Assembly: GCF_009663685.2 (NCBI RefSeq)
Contig: NZ_RCOG02000006.1
Span: 248,001-312,000 of the forward strand
Reading direction: 5' to 3'
From: Cupriavidus sp. U2
Lineage (GTDB): Bacteria; Pseudomonadota; Gammaproteobacteria; Burkholderiales; Burkholderiaceae
Length of the DNA: 64,000 bases
How positions within the stretch are numbered: the first letter of the stretch is position 1; each line of letters opens with the position of its first letter. A program made the translations under genes and the position numbers. This document shows, piece by piece, positions 35,205-44,795 of the stretch. Under the pieces are notes generated by a model. The model searched no databases and was not told the DNA's origin. It was given only the letters and a program-made list of their open reading frames with translations.

Positions 35205-36478
35205 TGCGGGGCATCTCCCTTGCGGATGTCGGTAACGGCCTGCGCGACGTCGTTCCACGGCGGCAGGCGGGAATAGGTGGCCCGCAGATAGACGGTCAGG
35301 TCGGCGATCTGGCGATCGTCCAGGGCCTGGTGGAACGCGGGCATGAAGTGCAGGGCGTCCTCGCCTTCCCATGGCACGCCTTGCAGGATCATCTGGATGG
35401 TGTTGCGCGGCGTGGTGGCATGGATGGCGCTACTGGTGGCCAGGCTTGGCCGGTCGCCGAATTGCTGCATGGGCGACCGATCGCCATGGCACGACGCACA
35501 CGCGCCGGCAAACAGCACCTGGCCACGCTGGACGGCCTGCGCATCGACGGGTGCGCTGCCGGGGCCGGCCTGCCGGGGGGCGGGCTTGCGCAGGTCCAGC
35601 AGATAGGCGGCGATGGCTTCGGCATCGGCCTGCGGCACGGTGCCCAGTTCGCGCGTCACCGGCAGCATCGGCCCGGCTGCGGCCCCATGTGCCGACGAGA
35701 CACCGGTGCGCAGGTAGGTCACCAGTTCAGGCGCTGTCCACGGCACGGCGCCGTGTGCCAGTGCGGCCAGCGACGGAGCCTCCCAGCCGTCGATCACCCC
35801 GCCTTCGAACGCCTGGCTCCATTTCTCCCCGCCGATCAGGTTCAGCGGCGTGTGGCACGCAGCACAGTGGCCGGCGCCGTCAACCAGGTATCGGCCGCGG
35901 TTCCATTGCGCGCTACGCGAGGTATCGGCGGCCTGCGGGCCGGGCCGCAGGAACAGCACGTTCCAGAACGCCACAAGCGGGCGGAAGTTCAGCGGGAACA
36001 CCAGCGCGTTGGCTGGCGTGCGGGTCTGTACCGGATCGCGCCGCATCAGGTACGCGTAGGCCGCCGCGATATCGTCGTCGGACATGCGCGTGAAGTGGAT
36101 ATACGGAAAGGCCGGGTAGAGCTGATGCCCGTCGCGGGCGATACCACGGCGCATGGCGCGCGTGAATGCCTCGGGCGACCAGTTGCCGATGCCTGTCTGC
36201 GGGTCGGGCGTGATGTTGGTGGAGTAGATCGTGCCAAACGGCGTGGCCAGCGGCAGGCCGCCCGCAAACGGCTTGCCGCCCCTGGCGGTGTGGCATACCG
36301 CGCAATCGCCCTGCGCCACCACCTGGGCGCCGCGCAGCACGCGTTGCCGGTCGAACGATGCCGGAGCCGGTGGTGCCACCGGCGCGATAGCCGGCTCCCA
36401 CATCAGGTACGCGGCCATTGCGATGGCCAGCATGGCGGCAATGAGGAGGATGGATAACCATCGGCGTGGCAACGGCAT
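35201..36478 (-). CDS. Membrane-anchored triheme cytochrome c of the molybdenum hydroxylase
   Basis: A 425-residue c-type cytochrome with three heme sites, CAVCH, CAACH and CASCH, each in its own domain, and an N-terminal anchor (LSILLIAAMLAIAMAAYLMW). This is the layout of the cytochrome subunit of periplasmic alcohol, aldehyde and nicotinate dehydrogenases, which takes electrons from the 2Fe-2S subunit to the quinone pool or oxidase. GGAG lies about nine bases before the ATG at 36478; an in-frame start at 36547 would add residues that are not signal-like. It is the first gene of the four-gene operon. Confidence 0.93.
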   Translation of the reverse strand: MPLPRRWLSILLIAAMLAIAMAAYLMWEPAIAPVAPPAPASFDRQRVLRGAQVVAQGDCAVCHTARGGKPFAGGLPLATPFGTIYSTNITPDPQTGIGNWSPEAFTRAMRRGIARDGHQLYPAFPYIHFTRMSDDDIAAAYAYLMRRDPVQTRTPANALVFPLNFRPLVAFWNVLFLRPGPQAADTSRSAQWNRGRYLVDGAGHCAACHTPLNLIGGEKWSQAFEGGVIDGWEAPSLAALAHGAVPWTAPELVTYLRTGVSSAHGAAAGPMLPVTRELGTVPQADAEAIAAYLLDLRKPAPRQAGPGSAPVDAQAVQRGQVLFAGACASCHGDRSPMQQFGDRPSLATSSAIHATTPRNTIQMILQGVPWEGEDALHFMPAFHQALDDRQIADLTVYLRATYSRLPPWNDVAQAVTDIRKGDAPQ

Positions 36479-36621
36479 CTGGGGGCTCCCGTGGATTCCT
36501 GTGTCTTGTTGACAGGCATCGTAGAAGTCGGGGCAGGGTGGCTTCAATTGCCGCGTGGTCGGTGACGCGCTAAACGAAGGTATGAGATGGGGGCGGCCAG
36601 GAGTGTGGTGGCGGGCGCAAT

Positions 36622-36661
36622 GGCTGACTCCCCTCGGCCGTGTGGGCGAGGGGAGTCAGCC
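36622..36661. terminator. Strong hairpin between poxB-like gene and cytochrome operon
   Basis: GGCTGACTCCCCTCG at 36622-36636 is followed by a 10-base loop and its perfect 15-base reverse complement at 36647-36661. It lies 24 bp downstream of the stop of the minus-strand poxB-like gene, where a terminator is expected. No T-run follows on the minus strand, so it may be a factor-dependent terminator or a 3' stabilising stem rather than a classical intrinsic terminator. Confidence 0.65.
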
Positions 36662-36685
36662 AGGGCCAGGCGCGGCAGCCGGCGC

Positions 36686-38419
36686 CTAGCGCAGCAGGTT
36701 GGTTTTCGCCAGTTCGACCAGTTCGTCGGCGCGGCCGTTCATGACGGCCTTCAGTGCCCACAGACTGAAACCCTTGACCTGTTCCGCCTTGAGCGCAGGC
36801 GGCATGGCCAGCTCCTGGGTGTTGGTCACGACGTCGAGCAGGGCCGGCCCATCGTGCGCCAGCATCGACGCAATGGCGTCCGGCAATAGGCGGGGGTCTT
36901 CCACGCGCTGCGCGTGCACGCCCACCGCGCGAGCCATGGCAGCGAAATCGGGGTTCTGCAGCGAGGTGCCGCTCTCCAGAAAGCCCGATGCCTTCATCTC
37001 CAGCGCCACGAAGCCCAGCACGCTGTTGTTGAAGATCACCACCTTGACGGGCAGCCCCTGCTGCACGAGCGTGAGGAAGTCCCCCATCAGCATGGCAAAG
37101 CCACCGTCGCCGGACAGGCTCACCACCTGCCTGCCCGGGAAGGCGGCCTGCGCGCCGATGGCCTGCGGCAGCGCGTTGGCCATCGACCCGTGCGCCAGCG
37201 ATCCGATCAGCCGGCGCCGGCCATTCATGTGCAGGTAGCGTGCCGCCCAGATGGTGGGCGTGCCCACGTCGAACGTGAAGATCGCATCGTCGGCGGCCTG
37301 CTCGCTGACCAGCCGGGCCAGGTATTGCGGATGGATCGGGCGCCGGCCGCTGTCGCCGGTGGCCAGGTCGTCCAGCTGCTTGCGGGCGTCGCGGTAGTGG
37401 CGCACGCTCGCATCGAGGAAGGCGGTGTCGGCCTGCGGGGTCAGGCGTGGCTGCAGCGCGTCGAGCGTGGCGGCCACATCGCCCACGAGCCCGAGATCCA
37501 GCCGCGTGCGACGCCCCAGGTTTTCCGGCCGTACGTCGATCTGCACCACGCGGGCGCGTTCGGGATAGAACTGGCGATACGGGAAGTCGGTGCCCAGCAT
37601 GACCAGCGTGTCGCAGTTCTGCATGGCGTGGTAGCCGGAACTGAAGCCGATCAGCCCCGTCATGCCCACGTCGTAGGGGTTGTCGTATTCGATGAATTCC
37701 TTGCCGCCCAGCGCGTGCACCACCGGCGCCTTCAGTGTCTCGGCCAGCCGCACCACCTGGTCGTGCGCGCCGGCACAACCGCGCCCGCACAGCAGCGTGG
37801 TGCGCTGGCCGCCACGCAGCAGCTCGGCCAGCGCGTCCAGCGACGCGGCGTCGGGCACCACCACGGGCGCCGGCAGGGTCATCGACGCCGGTGCGGATAT
37901 CCCTGCCGTCGCAACGGCCCGCAGCGCCACGTCACCGGGAATGACGATGACCGCCACGCCCCGACGCCCCACGGCCGCGCGAATCGCGGTCTCCAGCACG
38001 CCGGGCAGCTGCTCCACGCTGGACACCAGTTCGCAATAGTGGCTGCATTCGCGGAACAGCTGCTCGGGATGCGTTTCCTGGAAATAGTTGCGGCCGATCT
38101 CGGCGCTTGGAATGTGTGCGGCGATGGCCAGCACCGGCACGCGCGAGCGATGGCAATCGAAGAGCCCGTTGATCAGGTGCAGGTTGCCCGGCCCGCAGCT
38201 GCCGGCGCACACGGCAAGGTTGCCGGTCAGGTGCGCTTCCGCGCCGGCCGCGAAGGCAGCGGTTTCCTCGTGCCGGGTGTGAATCCAGTCGATGTCGCCG
38301 CGCTGGCGCAGCGATTCGGTCAGTCCGTTGAGGCTGTCGCCAACGACGCCGAAGATGCGGCGAACGCCGGCGCCGTGCAGCACCGAGGTGATCAGATCGG
38401 CTGCATTTTCCGTGGCCAT
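36686..38419 (-). CDS. poxB: Thiamine-diphosphate enzyme, pyruvate dehydrogenase (quinone)-like
   Basis: A 577-residue protein with the three-domain plan of pyruvate oxidase, acetolactate synthase and PoxB. The N-terminal Pyr domain has the activating Glu in [13 protein letters not shown]; the central domain binds FAD; the C-terminal PP domain has the TPP motif [20 protein letters not shown] followed by IFNN. The opening, [31 protein letters not shown], is closest to PoxB, which oxidises pyruvate to acetate plus CO2 and reduces ubiquinone at the membrane. GGAG-like sequence precedes the ATG. It lies between the molybdenum hydroxylase operon and the second giant sensor, on the same strand as both. 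Confidence 0.88.
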   Translation of the reverse strand: MATENAADLITSVLHGAGVRRIFGVVGDSLNGLTESLRQRGDIDWIHTRHEETAAFAAGAEAHLTGNLAVCAGSCGPGNLHLINGLFDCHRSRVPVLAIAAHIPSAEIGRNYFQETHPEQLFRECSHYCELVSSVEQLPGVLETAIRAAVGRRGVAVIVIPGDVALRAVATAGISAPASMTLPAPVVVPDAASLDALAELLRGGQRTTLLCGRGCAGAHDQVVRLAETLKAPVVHALGGKEFIEYDNPYDVGMTGLIGFSSGYHAMQNCDTLVMLGTDFPYRQFYPERARVVQIDVRPENLGRRTRLDLGLVGDVAATLDALQPRLTPQADTAFLDASVRHYRDARKQLDDLATGDSGRRPIHPQYLARLVSEQAADDAIFTFDVGTPTIWAARYLHMNGRRRLIGSLAHGSMANALPQAIGAQAAFPGRQVVSLSGDGGFAMLMGDFLTLVQQGLPVKVVIFNNSVLGFVALEMKASGFLESGTSLQNPDFAAMARAVGVHAQRVEDPRLLPDAIASMLAHDGPALLDVVTNTQELAMPPALKAEQVKGFSLWALKAVMNGRADELVELAKTNLLR

Positions 38420-38557
38420 GCTGTGCTCCTTGTCCGGAAGGAATGCCTGTCAGATAAGCCAGGCAGCGAAAGATTCAACCTAGCCTACGTCGGGCCGATC
38501 CGCCAGCCTTGTATTCCGGTGGCCGCACTTTCGAATTCGCACGGTGCGCCGGGGCGG

Positions 38558-41500
38558 CTACGGCTGGCGCGGGATCGAGAAGGCAAAGCGGCTGCCGTGC
38601 GGCGCCAGCGCCTCGGCGCGCAACTGGCCGCGATGCGCTTCGACAATCGACTTGCAGATGGCCAGCCCCATGCCCATGCCGTTGACCTTGGTGGTGTAGA
38701 ACGGCTCGAACACCTGCTCGGCAAGGTCCGGCCCGATACCGGTTCCGGTGTCGGCCACGCTGACTTCCAGCCACTGGTCGTCGAGCAGGCGCGTGGCCAG
38801 GTGCAGCAAGCGTGGCCTGTCGTGGATCTCGCCCATGGCGTCGATGGCGTTGACCACCAGGTTCAGGATCACCTGCTGCAACTGGATATCGTCGCCAAAG
38901 GCATGCGCGGGTTCGGCATCGAGCGACAGCTTCAGTGCAATTTGCCGCCGCTCGATCTCGTTGCGCGAAATCGCCAGGATATGGCGGATGGCCTGGTGGA
39001 TGTCCACCTGGGCCAGCACCGGCGCGGCGTTGCGCGTCAGCGCCTGCAAGCTGCGGATCATGTCGCCCGCGCGCTGGCCCTCGCTGCGGATCGCCTCCAG
39101 CCCCTCGCGCGCATTGGCGATGTCGGGCGTGGGCCGCGCCAGCCAGCGCAGGCTGGCGCCGGCATTCGACACGATCGACATCAGTGGCTGGTTCACCTCG
39201 TGCGCGATCGACGCGGTCAGCTGGCCCACCGTGGTGGCGCGCGCCACGCGGGCCAGGTCGGCCTGGGCGCTGCGCAACGCGTCTTCGGCCTGGCGGCGCG
39301 CGGTGATGTCCGTCACCGTGCCCACGTAATCGAGTTCGCCATTTTCGCCGGGCAACGGCTTGCCAATGGCGGCCAGGTAGCGGATCGATCCGTCGGACCG
39401 CACGATGCGGTGCTCCACGCGGACGGTGGCCTGCCGCGCGACATGGGTCTCGGTGACGTGCCGCACCATCTCGCGGTCCTCGGGATGCATGTGCGACAGG
39501 AAGACCGCGAACGGCAGGTCGTGCTGGTCGGGGTCGAGTTCGTAGATGCGGCGCAGTTCGTCCGAGCCCGTGAAGCGGTCGCGCTTCAGGTCCCAGCGCC
39601 AGCTGCCCGTGTGGCTGACACTTTCGCCCATGGCCAGCGATGCCTCGCTGGCGCGCAGTTCGCGCTCCACCTGCTGGCGGCGTTCGTTTTCGGCCAGCAG
39701 GTCGTCGTAAAGCCGTGCCGTGCGCAGCGAGATGGCCGCCTGCGAGGCGATCAGCTCCAGCACGCGCGTGCGGTCCAGCGTGAAGGCGTCGCGCACCAGG
39801 CGGTTTTCCAGGTAGAGCGCGCCGATGGCCTCGTTGTGCCGCAGCATCGGAATGCACAGCGCGGAGATGTCCGCCATGCCCGACGGCTCCGACAGCTCCG
39901 CCGGGTGGCCGCCCCGCCCGAAGTACGGGTCGGTCGCAAACGGGTTGGCGCCGACCGACGTGCCGGCCATGGCGGCCTGTCCCGTTCGCACAGCCGTATG
40001 GAGCATGGTCACGGGCAGTGCGCTGGCGGTGACCGGGTCTTGCGTGACCCGCACATGAATGCCATCGGCCGTGGTGTCCGCGCTGGCCTCGACGACCGGC
40101 CCTTCGGGGCGCATGCGGATCAGCAGGCCGCGTTGGGCGCCGGCGTACTCGAGCACGATCGTCATCAGCTTGTCGATCAGGCGGTCGAGACGGATTTCCT
40201 CGCTCAGTGCCCGGGATGCCTTGATCACGCTCTCGGCATCGAGCGTCTGCGCGCTGGTGCCCAGATGCCAGGTACGCAGTGGCGTGGCATCCACGATCTC
40301 CGGATGGTCGGATTCCAGCTGCCGTGCCTTGCCGACGGCGCCCCAGCGCAGGTATGCGTCGCGCGCATGGCGACGATGCGCGGCGGCCGCCGATGCCAGT
40401 CCATGCGCGTCGCCAAGCCGCGCCGCGCGCTCGTGGGCCATGGCCGCAACCTGCACGAAGCCGTGCGCGGTGGCATGGGCGATGGACTGTTCGTAGCGCG
40501 ACATGGCCGTCAATGCGTCGCCTTCCAGCCGGGCCAGTTCGGCCTCCACCAGCAGCGCCTTGTCGGCGAACGTCAACGGGTTGGCCTGCGCCCAGTCGCG
40601 CAGCTTGCGGGCATCGGCACGCAGCATCTGCCAGGCTGCCGCATCGGGCGCCGCCGGCGACGCGTCGAGCCGGGCGGCAAGCGTCAGCGCACGCATCAGA
40701 TGGAAGTCGAGCTGATGGATATGGGCCGGCGCCGACCAGGCGAACGTGGCCGCGTGGTCGAGACACCGTGCGGCCGCATCGACGTGGCCGGCCAGCAGCA
40801 GGACGTTCGACCGATACACGGCCTGCCAGAACTCGAACGTGCTGAGGCGTTCCTCGGCGGGCGCCTGATCCGTCGGCACGCCAGCGGCCTGCCAGGCGAG
40901 CGTCCGCAGCCCGTCGACGAACCGTTGTTGCAGCAGCAGGATGGCCTCCACGTCGCCGAACCGGGCGGCGCGTACGAACTGCAGGCCGCGCGCGATTTCG
41001 GCCTCGACATCGTCGAGCGGATCGCCACGCGCCAGCATGACGGCCACGACATGACAGCACGCATAGCAGGCCGTGGTGATGTCGCCGTGTGCCACGCCCG
41101 CGGCAAAGCCGGCCCGTGCGCACTCGATCGAATAGGACAGCGGCTGGGTCCACACGCTGAGCTGGTCCAGCGGCAACAGGGTGCGCGCTTCGTGCCCGGC
41201 GTAGCCGGGACGCGTGGTCAGCCGTCGTGCCAGTTCCCCGTAGCGAAAGCCGTCGTGGTATGCCCCATAGCGATGGCACACCAGCACGCCGAGCCAGCCG
41301 AGCGACGCCGTGGCCGATGCGTTCATGCCATGTGCCAGCGTGAGCCGCATCATCTGGCACAGCGTGGCGAACGCCAGGTTCGGGTCCGTGAAGCTGGCCG
41401 GAATCTGCAGTGCCGCCAGCAGGCCCATGGCGGCGTCGATGCGGGCGTCGGCCACATCCGGCAGGGCAAGCAGTGCGTCGAGCCGCGTGGCGTCGAGCTG

Positions 41501-44131
41501 CGGCCGGATCCCGGCATACAGCGCATCGCACAGCGCATCGGAGGGATGCGGCGGCAGGTCGATGCCGAAGCCATGCAGCCCCTCGATCGCTTGCTGTACC
41601 GCCAGTGCATTCTCGGACCGTCGCATGTGGATTTCGATCTTCAACCGGTATACGCCGGTCTGCCGCAACGGGCCGGTCGGCCGTTGGAGCAGTTCGGCGG
41701 CCAGCGCCAGCGCCTCGTCGAGCCGGCCTTGCAGGAACCAGCAGTGCGCCTGTTCCTCGCGCAGCGAGAACACCAGCCCGTCGGCGGCAGCGGACGGCAT
41801 GCCCGGCCCGCACGCGCGGCGCAGGCCGCTGTCGATGTATTGCAGCGCCGCGGCGTAGGCGGCCGTGCTGCGAGCGCGCCGCGCGGCGTCCAGAAACAGC
41901 GTGGCGATCGCGCGGGCGTCGTCGATCGACGTCTGCTGCGTCTCGCCGTGCATCAGCAGGTCTGCGGCGCGGAACAGCAGGTCGTCGCGCCCATCGTGCC
42001 GGGTCGATTGCGCGAGCAGGCGTCCTGCACGCAGGCTGAGCCGGGCGCGTGCGGTCGCGTCGAGGCCGTCGTGTGCGGCTTCCTGGATGCGGTCGTGCGT
42101 GAAGAAGTACGCCTGCTCGGCCAGCATCAGCAGCCCTGCGGCACGCGCGGGCGCCAGCCGGGCATGCAGTGCGCGTTCAGACAGGTCGAAGATGTCGCAA
42201 AGCAGCGCGACTGGAGAAGGGCTGCCCAGGCACGCCATGCCGCGCAGGCAGTCGCGCGTTTGCGCCGGCAGCCGGTGCAGCCGCTGGAGGCACAGTTCGG
42301 CCACGTTGTCGGTGTAGCTGCGCTGCTCGATGGCCACCAGGTCGAATTGCCAGCTCTCGCCCTGGGCCGAGCAGTGGATCAGCCGTTCGTCGGCCAGCGT
42401 CCGCAGGAACTGCCTGACGAAGAACGGGTTACCCAGCGTCTTGGCGTGGACCCGCTGCGCCAGGGTCTGCACGGCCGGCTCAGGCATGCGCAGGGCCTCG
42501 GCGAGCAACGTGGCGACCGATGCCACCGACAGGTTGGGCACGGCGATGTCCCGTACGGCCGCCTGCTGGCGCAGTGCGGCCAGCGGCGACGCGTCAGCGG
42601 TGCGCGCGCTGCAGACCAGCAGCAGGGGCAGCGGCGTCGAGGCATCGGCCAGGCGCGCCAGAAGCTGCAGCGACGGCTGGTCGAGCCACTGGATATCGTC
42701 GATCAGCAGCACGAAGGGCAGGTCTGGCTGCGCAAACGCCTGCACCAGCTGGCGCATCGCGATGCCGACGTGCACATCGGCATCGGCGCCTTGCGCGGCG
42801 GGCGGCGCCGGAAAATCAGCGACCAGCAGTCGCAAGGCCGGTGCGATGCGTGCCGCAACCTGCCCGTAGCTGCCGAGGCCCTGCGCCAGCCGCAGTTGCC
42901 ACATCCGCACCGCCTCTTCGGGCAGGCCGAGGATCTGATGAACCAGCATGCGGAAGGCATCGGCCAGGACAGCGTAGGGCACGGCCTCGCGGGACGGGTC
43001 TGCTTTGCCGATCGCGCACCACGCGCGCCGCGCCTGCATGGTCTGGAGGAAAGCCTGTGTCAGGGTGCTCTTGCCCGCCCCCGATGGCCCGGTCAGCGCC
43101 GCCACGGCCGGTGTGCCACTGGCCTGCACGCTGGCGAAAGCGTCGGTCAGGGCGGCAAGTTCGCCGTTGCGCTCGTAAAGGCTGTCCGGCAGCGCCAGAT
43201 CGGCGGAGATGTCGCGCTCGCCGGTTTCGAACGGTTCGATATGGCCATGCGAATGCCATGCGTCGACGCACCGGTTCAGGTCGGCTTGCAGTCCGGATGC
43301 GGTCTGGTAGCGGCGCGACGGGCTTTTTTCGAGCAGCTTGAGCACGATTCGCGACAGCATGGACGGCACGCCGGGTGCGATGGCATCGGGCGGCAGCGCC
43401 GTGCCGGCGACGTGGCCGTGAATCCATTCGCCAAGGTCGTCCGGGTTCCTGACGCCAAACGGCAATTGACCGGTCAGCAACTGGTAGACGATGACACCCA
43501 GCGCGTAGAGATCGCTGCGCGCGTCGATGGCATGCCGCGTGCGCCCTGTATGCTCGGGCGACATGTACGCCGGGGCTTCGCCCGCCAGCATGGTCAGGGC
43601 GGGGCGGTCGGCGTCGGGCTGGGAGGCGTGGATAGCAAAGCCGAAGCGGCCGATCCGGCAGCGTCCCGCGTCATCGACGAACAGGCTGCACGGCGTGATG
43701 GCCCGATGCACGAGGCCGCACTCGTGTACGGCCTTCAGCGCCGCGCTGGCACCGAGCGCGATCGACAGCACCTGCGCCACGGGCAGGCGCCGGCCTGCCA
43801 GGGCGGACACCGGCGTGCCGGCGTGGTCGTCATAGACGGCTGCCACGCCCTGGCGGTAGCGGGTGAGCGCGCGCGGCACCAGCGCCCATTCCGCGCGCAG
43901 CAGTCCGCGCAGTGCGAATTCGGTCTCGATGCGCCGCGCGGCATCGGGCTCCGCGCGCGGGGACGCCGCGTGTGCCAGCATCAGCGTGCTGCCGGTACGG
44001 GCATGCACGCCGCGCGAGAGCGCCACGATGCCATCCTGCACGCAGGCCTCGAAGCAGTATTCCGACAGGGAGAGCGCGTCGTGCGGGCCGTTCCGAAGGT
44101 GAGTCGGCAGGCTGGATTCGTCGGTCGTCAT
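38558..44131 (-). CDS. Giant sensor: pseudokinase, ATPase, GAF, PAS and histidine kinase
   Basis: An 1857-residue paralogue of the protein at 11.1-16.4 kb with an added PAS domain. Order: Ser/Thr-kinase-like fold (about 20-300), STAND/AAA ATPase with Walker A GPSGAGKS (348-355), helical repeats (about 700-1270), GAF (about 1290-1470), PAS (about 1495-1615) and histidine kinase with His1644 in ASIAHEVNQP and a GMGMGL G-box. The kinase fold has lost both key acids: HRD is HRA (142-144) and DFG is RFG (162-164), so it cannot be a normal kinase. A single-domain receiver gene lies 40 bp upstream in the same direction. Two FixJ-type regulators flank the locus at 30.5 and 52.7 kb and are plausible outputs. 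Confidence 0.92.
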   Translation of the reverse strand: MTTDESSLPTHLRNGPHDALSLSEYCFEACVQDGIVALSRGVHARTGSTLMLAHAASPRAEPDAARRIETEFALRGLLRAEWALVPRALTRYRQGVAAVYDDHAGTPVSALAGRRLPVAQVLSIALGASAALKAVHECGLVHRAITPCSLFVDDAGRCRIGRFGFAIHASQPDADRPALTMLAGEAPAYMSPEHTGRTRHAIDARSDLYALGVIVYQLLTGQLPFGVRNPDDLGEWIHGHVAGTALPPDAIAPGVPSMLSRIVLKLLEKSPSRRYQTASGLQADLNRCVDAWHSHGHIEPFETGERDISADLALPDSLYERNGELAALTDAFASVQASGTPAVAALTGPSGAGKSTLTQAFLQTMQARRAWCAIGKADPSREAVPYAVLADAFRMLVHQILGLPEEAVRMWQLRLAQGLGSYGQVAARIAPALRLLVADFPAPPAAQGADADVHVGIAMRQLVQAFAQPDLPFVLLIDDIQWLDQPSLQLLARLADASTPLPLLLVCSARTADASPLAALRQQAAVRDIAVPNLSVASVATLLAEALRMPEPAVQTLAQRVHAKTLGNPFFVRQFLRTLADERLIHCSAQGESWQFDLVAIEQRSYTDNVAELCLQRLHRLPAQTRDCLRGMACLGSPSPVALLCDIFDLSERALHARLAPARAAGLLMLAEQAYFFTHDRIQEAAHDGLDATARARLSLRAGRLLAQSTRHDGRDDLLFRAADLLMHGETQQTSIDDARAIATLFLDAARRARSTAAYAAALQYIDSGLRRACGPGMPSAAADGLVFSLREEQAHCWFLQGRLDEALALAAELLQRPTGPLRQTGVYRLKIEIHMRRSENALAVQQAIEGLHGFGIDLPPHPSDALCDALYAGIRPQLDATRLDALLALPDVADARIDAAMGLLAALQIPASFTDPNLAFATLCQMMRLTLAHGMNASATASLGWLGVLVCHRYGAYHDGFRYGELARRLTTRPGYAGHEARTLLPLDQLSVWTQPLSYSIECARAGFAAGVAHGDITTACYACCHVVAVMLARGDPLDDVEAEIARGLQFVRAARFGDVEAILLLQQRFVDGLRTLAWQAAGVPTDQAPAEERLSTFEFWQAVYRSNVLLLAGHVDAAARCLDHAATFAWSAPAHIHQLDFHLMRALTLAARLDASPAAPDAAAWQMLRADARKLRDWAQANPLTFADKALLVEAELARLEGDALTAMSRYEQSIAHATAHGFVQVAAMAHERAARLGDAHGLASAAAAHRRHARDAYLRWGAVGKARQLESDHPEIVDATPLRTWHLGTSAQTLDAESVIKASRALSEEIRLDRLIDKLMTIVLEYAGAQRGLLIRMRPEGPVVEASADTTADGIHVRVTQDPVTASALPVTMLHTAVRTGQAAMAGTSVGANPFATDPYFGRGGHPAELSEPSGMADISALCIPMLRHNEAIGALYLENRLVRDAFTLDRTRVLELIASQAAISLRTARLYDDLLAENERRQQVERELRASEASLAMGESVSHTGSWRWDLKRDRFTGSDELRRIYELDPDQHDLPFAVFLSHMHPEDREMVRHVTETHVARQATVRVEHRIVRSDGSIRYLAAIGKPLPGENGELDYVGTVTDITARRQAEDALRSAQADLARVARATTVGQLTASIAHEVNQPLMSIVSNAGASLRWLARPTPDIANAREGLEAIRSEGQRAGDMIRSLQALTRNAAPVLAQVDIHQAIRHILAISRNEIERRQIALKLSLDAEPAHAFGDDIQLQQVILNLVVNAIDAMGEIHDRPRLLHLATRLLDDQWLEVSVADTGTGIGPDLAEQVFEPFYTTKVNGMGMGLAICKSIVEAHRGQLRAEALAPHGSRFAFSIPRQP

Positions 44132-44171
44132 GGGGCGGCGCCGGAGAAAAATGGGAGACCTGGGAGCGGGC

Positions 44172-44552
44172 CTAGTTTCCGGGGCGGATGTGCAGGGCGT
44201 CCTCGATGCAGCCGATGATATCCGTATCCTGAAAGGGCTTGTTCAGGAAACAGGCTGCGCCGGCGTCGCGGGCACGCTGTTCGTAGCCTTCCTGTGCGAA
44301 GGCGGTCATGAAGATGACGGGCATCCTGTGCCCGCGGGCGCGCAGCGCCTCGCACAGGGCAAAGCCGTTCATGCCGGGCATCTGCACGTCGGTGATGACG
44401 CAGTCGATGCCGGCGATCGATGCGGATGCCAGCAGTTCCGAGCCGCCGCCATAGAGTTCCGCGGTCATGTCCAGCGAGCGCACCAGTCTGCCCATGGCAT
44501 GCCGGACGGAGGCGTCGTCGTCGACAATGGCAATCACGGGGGTGGCAGTCAC
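44172..44552 (-). CDS. Single-domain receiver (CheY-like) protein
   Basis: A 126-residue stand-alone receiver. Acidic residues are in VDDDASVR, the phospho-acceptor is Asp55 in VITDVQMPGMNGF, the switch Thr is in FMTAF, and the invariant Lys is in FLNKPF. No output domain follows. A GTG at 44552 with AAGGA a few bases upstream is the best start; the frame stays open to 44789 but those residues are not conserved-looking. The gene is 40 bp upstream of the giant sensor kinase on the same strand, so the two are almost surely co-transcribed. It may relay phosphate to the FixJ-type regulators or act as a phosphate sink. Confidence 0.88.
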   Translation of the reverse strand: MTATPVIAIVDDDASVRHAMGRLVRSLDMTAELYGGGSELLASASIAGIDCVITDVQMPGMNGFALCEALRARGHRMPVIFMTAFAQEGYEQRARDAGAACFLNKPFQDTDIIGCIEDALHIRPGN

Positions 44553-44633
44553 ACGGAATCCTTGAGAAGTCTGGAGCGGTGACAGGGGCCATCGCTCGCG
44601 CACAGCATAATCCCGCCGGGCCATGCTCGACAT

Positions 44634-44767
44634 CATACGGTGGTATTGCCGGTGTTCCGCCGACAGCGAAAGTCGGCGCAGCGACCATGATCCGCGCGGA
44701 AACCCACAAGGATATTCGCTTCGGCCCCGCTCCGCCACGAATCGGAGCGAACCCATACCAAGGTATG
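44634..44767. promoter_or_regulatory. Two TAC(C/G)-N2-GGTA dyads upstream of the receiver/sensor operon
   Basis: CATACC-AA-GGTATG at 44754-44767 is a perfect 14-bp palindrome. A second copy, CATACG-GT-GGTATT, lies at 44634-44647, with centres 120 bp apart. Both lie in the 243 bp between the end of the porin gene and the start of the receiver gene, which is where the operon promoter must be. TACC/GGTA halves resemble the recognition heptamers of NarL-family regulators. Binding is inferred, not shown. Confidence 0.55.
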
Positions 44768-44795
44768 AGTGACGCCCCGTGCGTGGCATCCGACC

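Noticed and set aside
36914..44218. A 2434-codon open frame on the plus strand opposite the second giant sensor
   Set aside because: It is antisense to a protein with clear domains. High GC makes stop codons rare in the opposing frame; its product is rich in Arg, His and Gly with no known motif.
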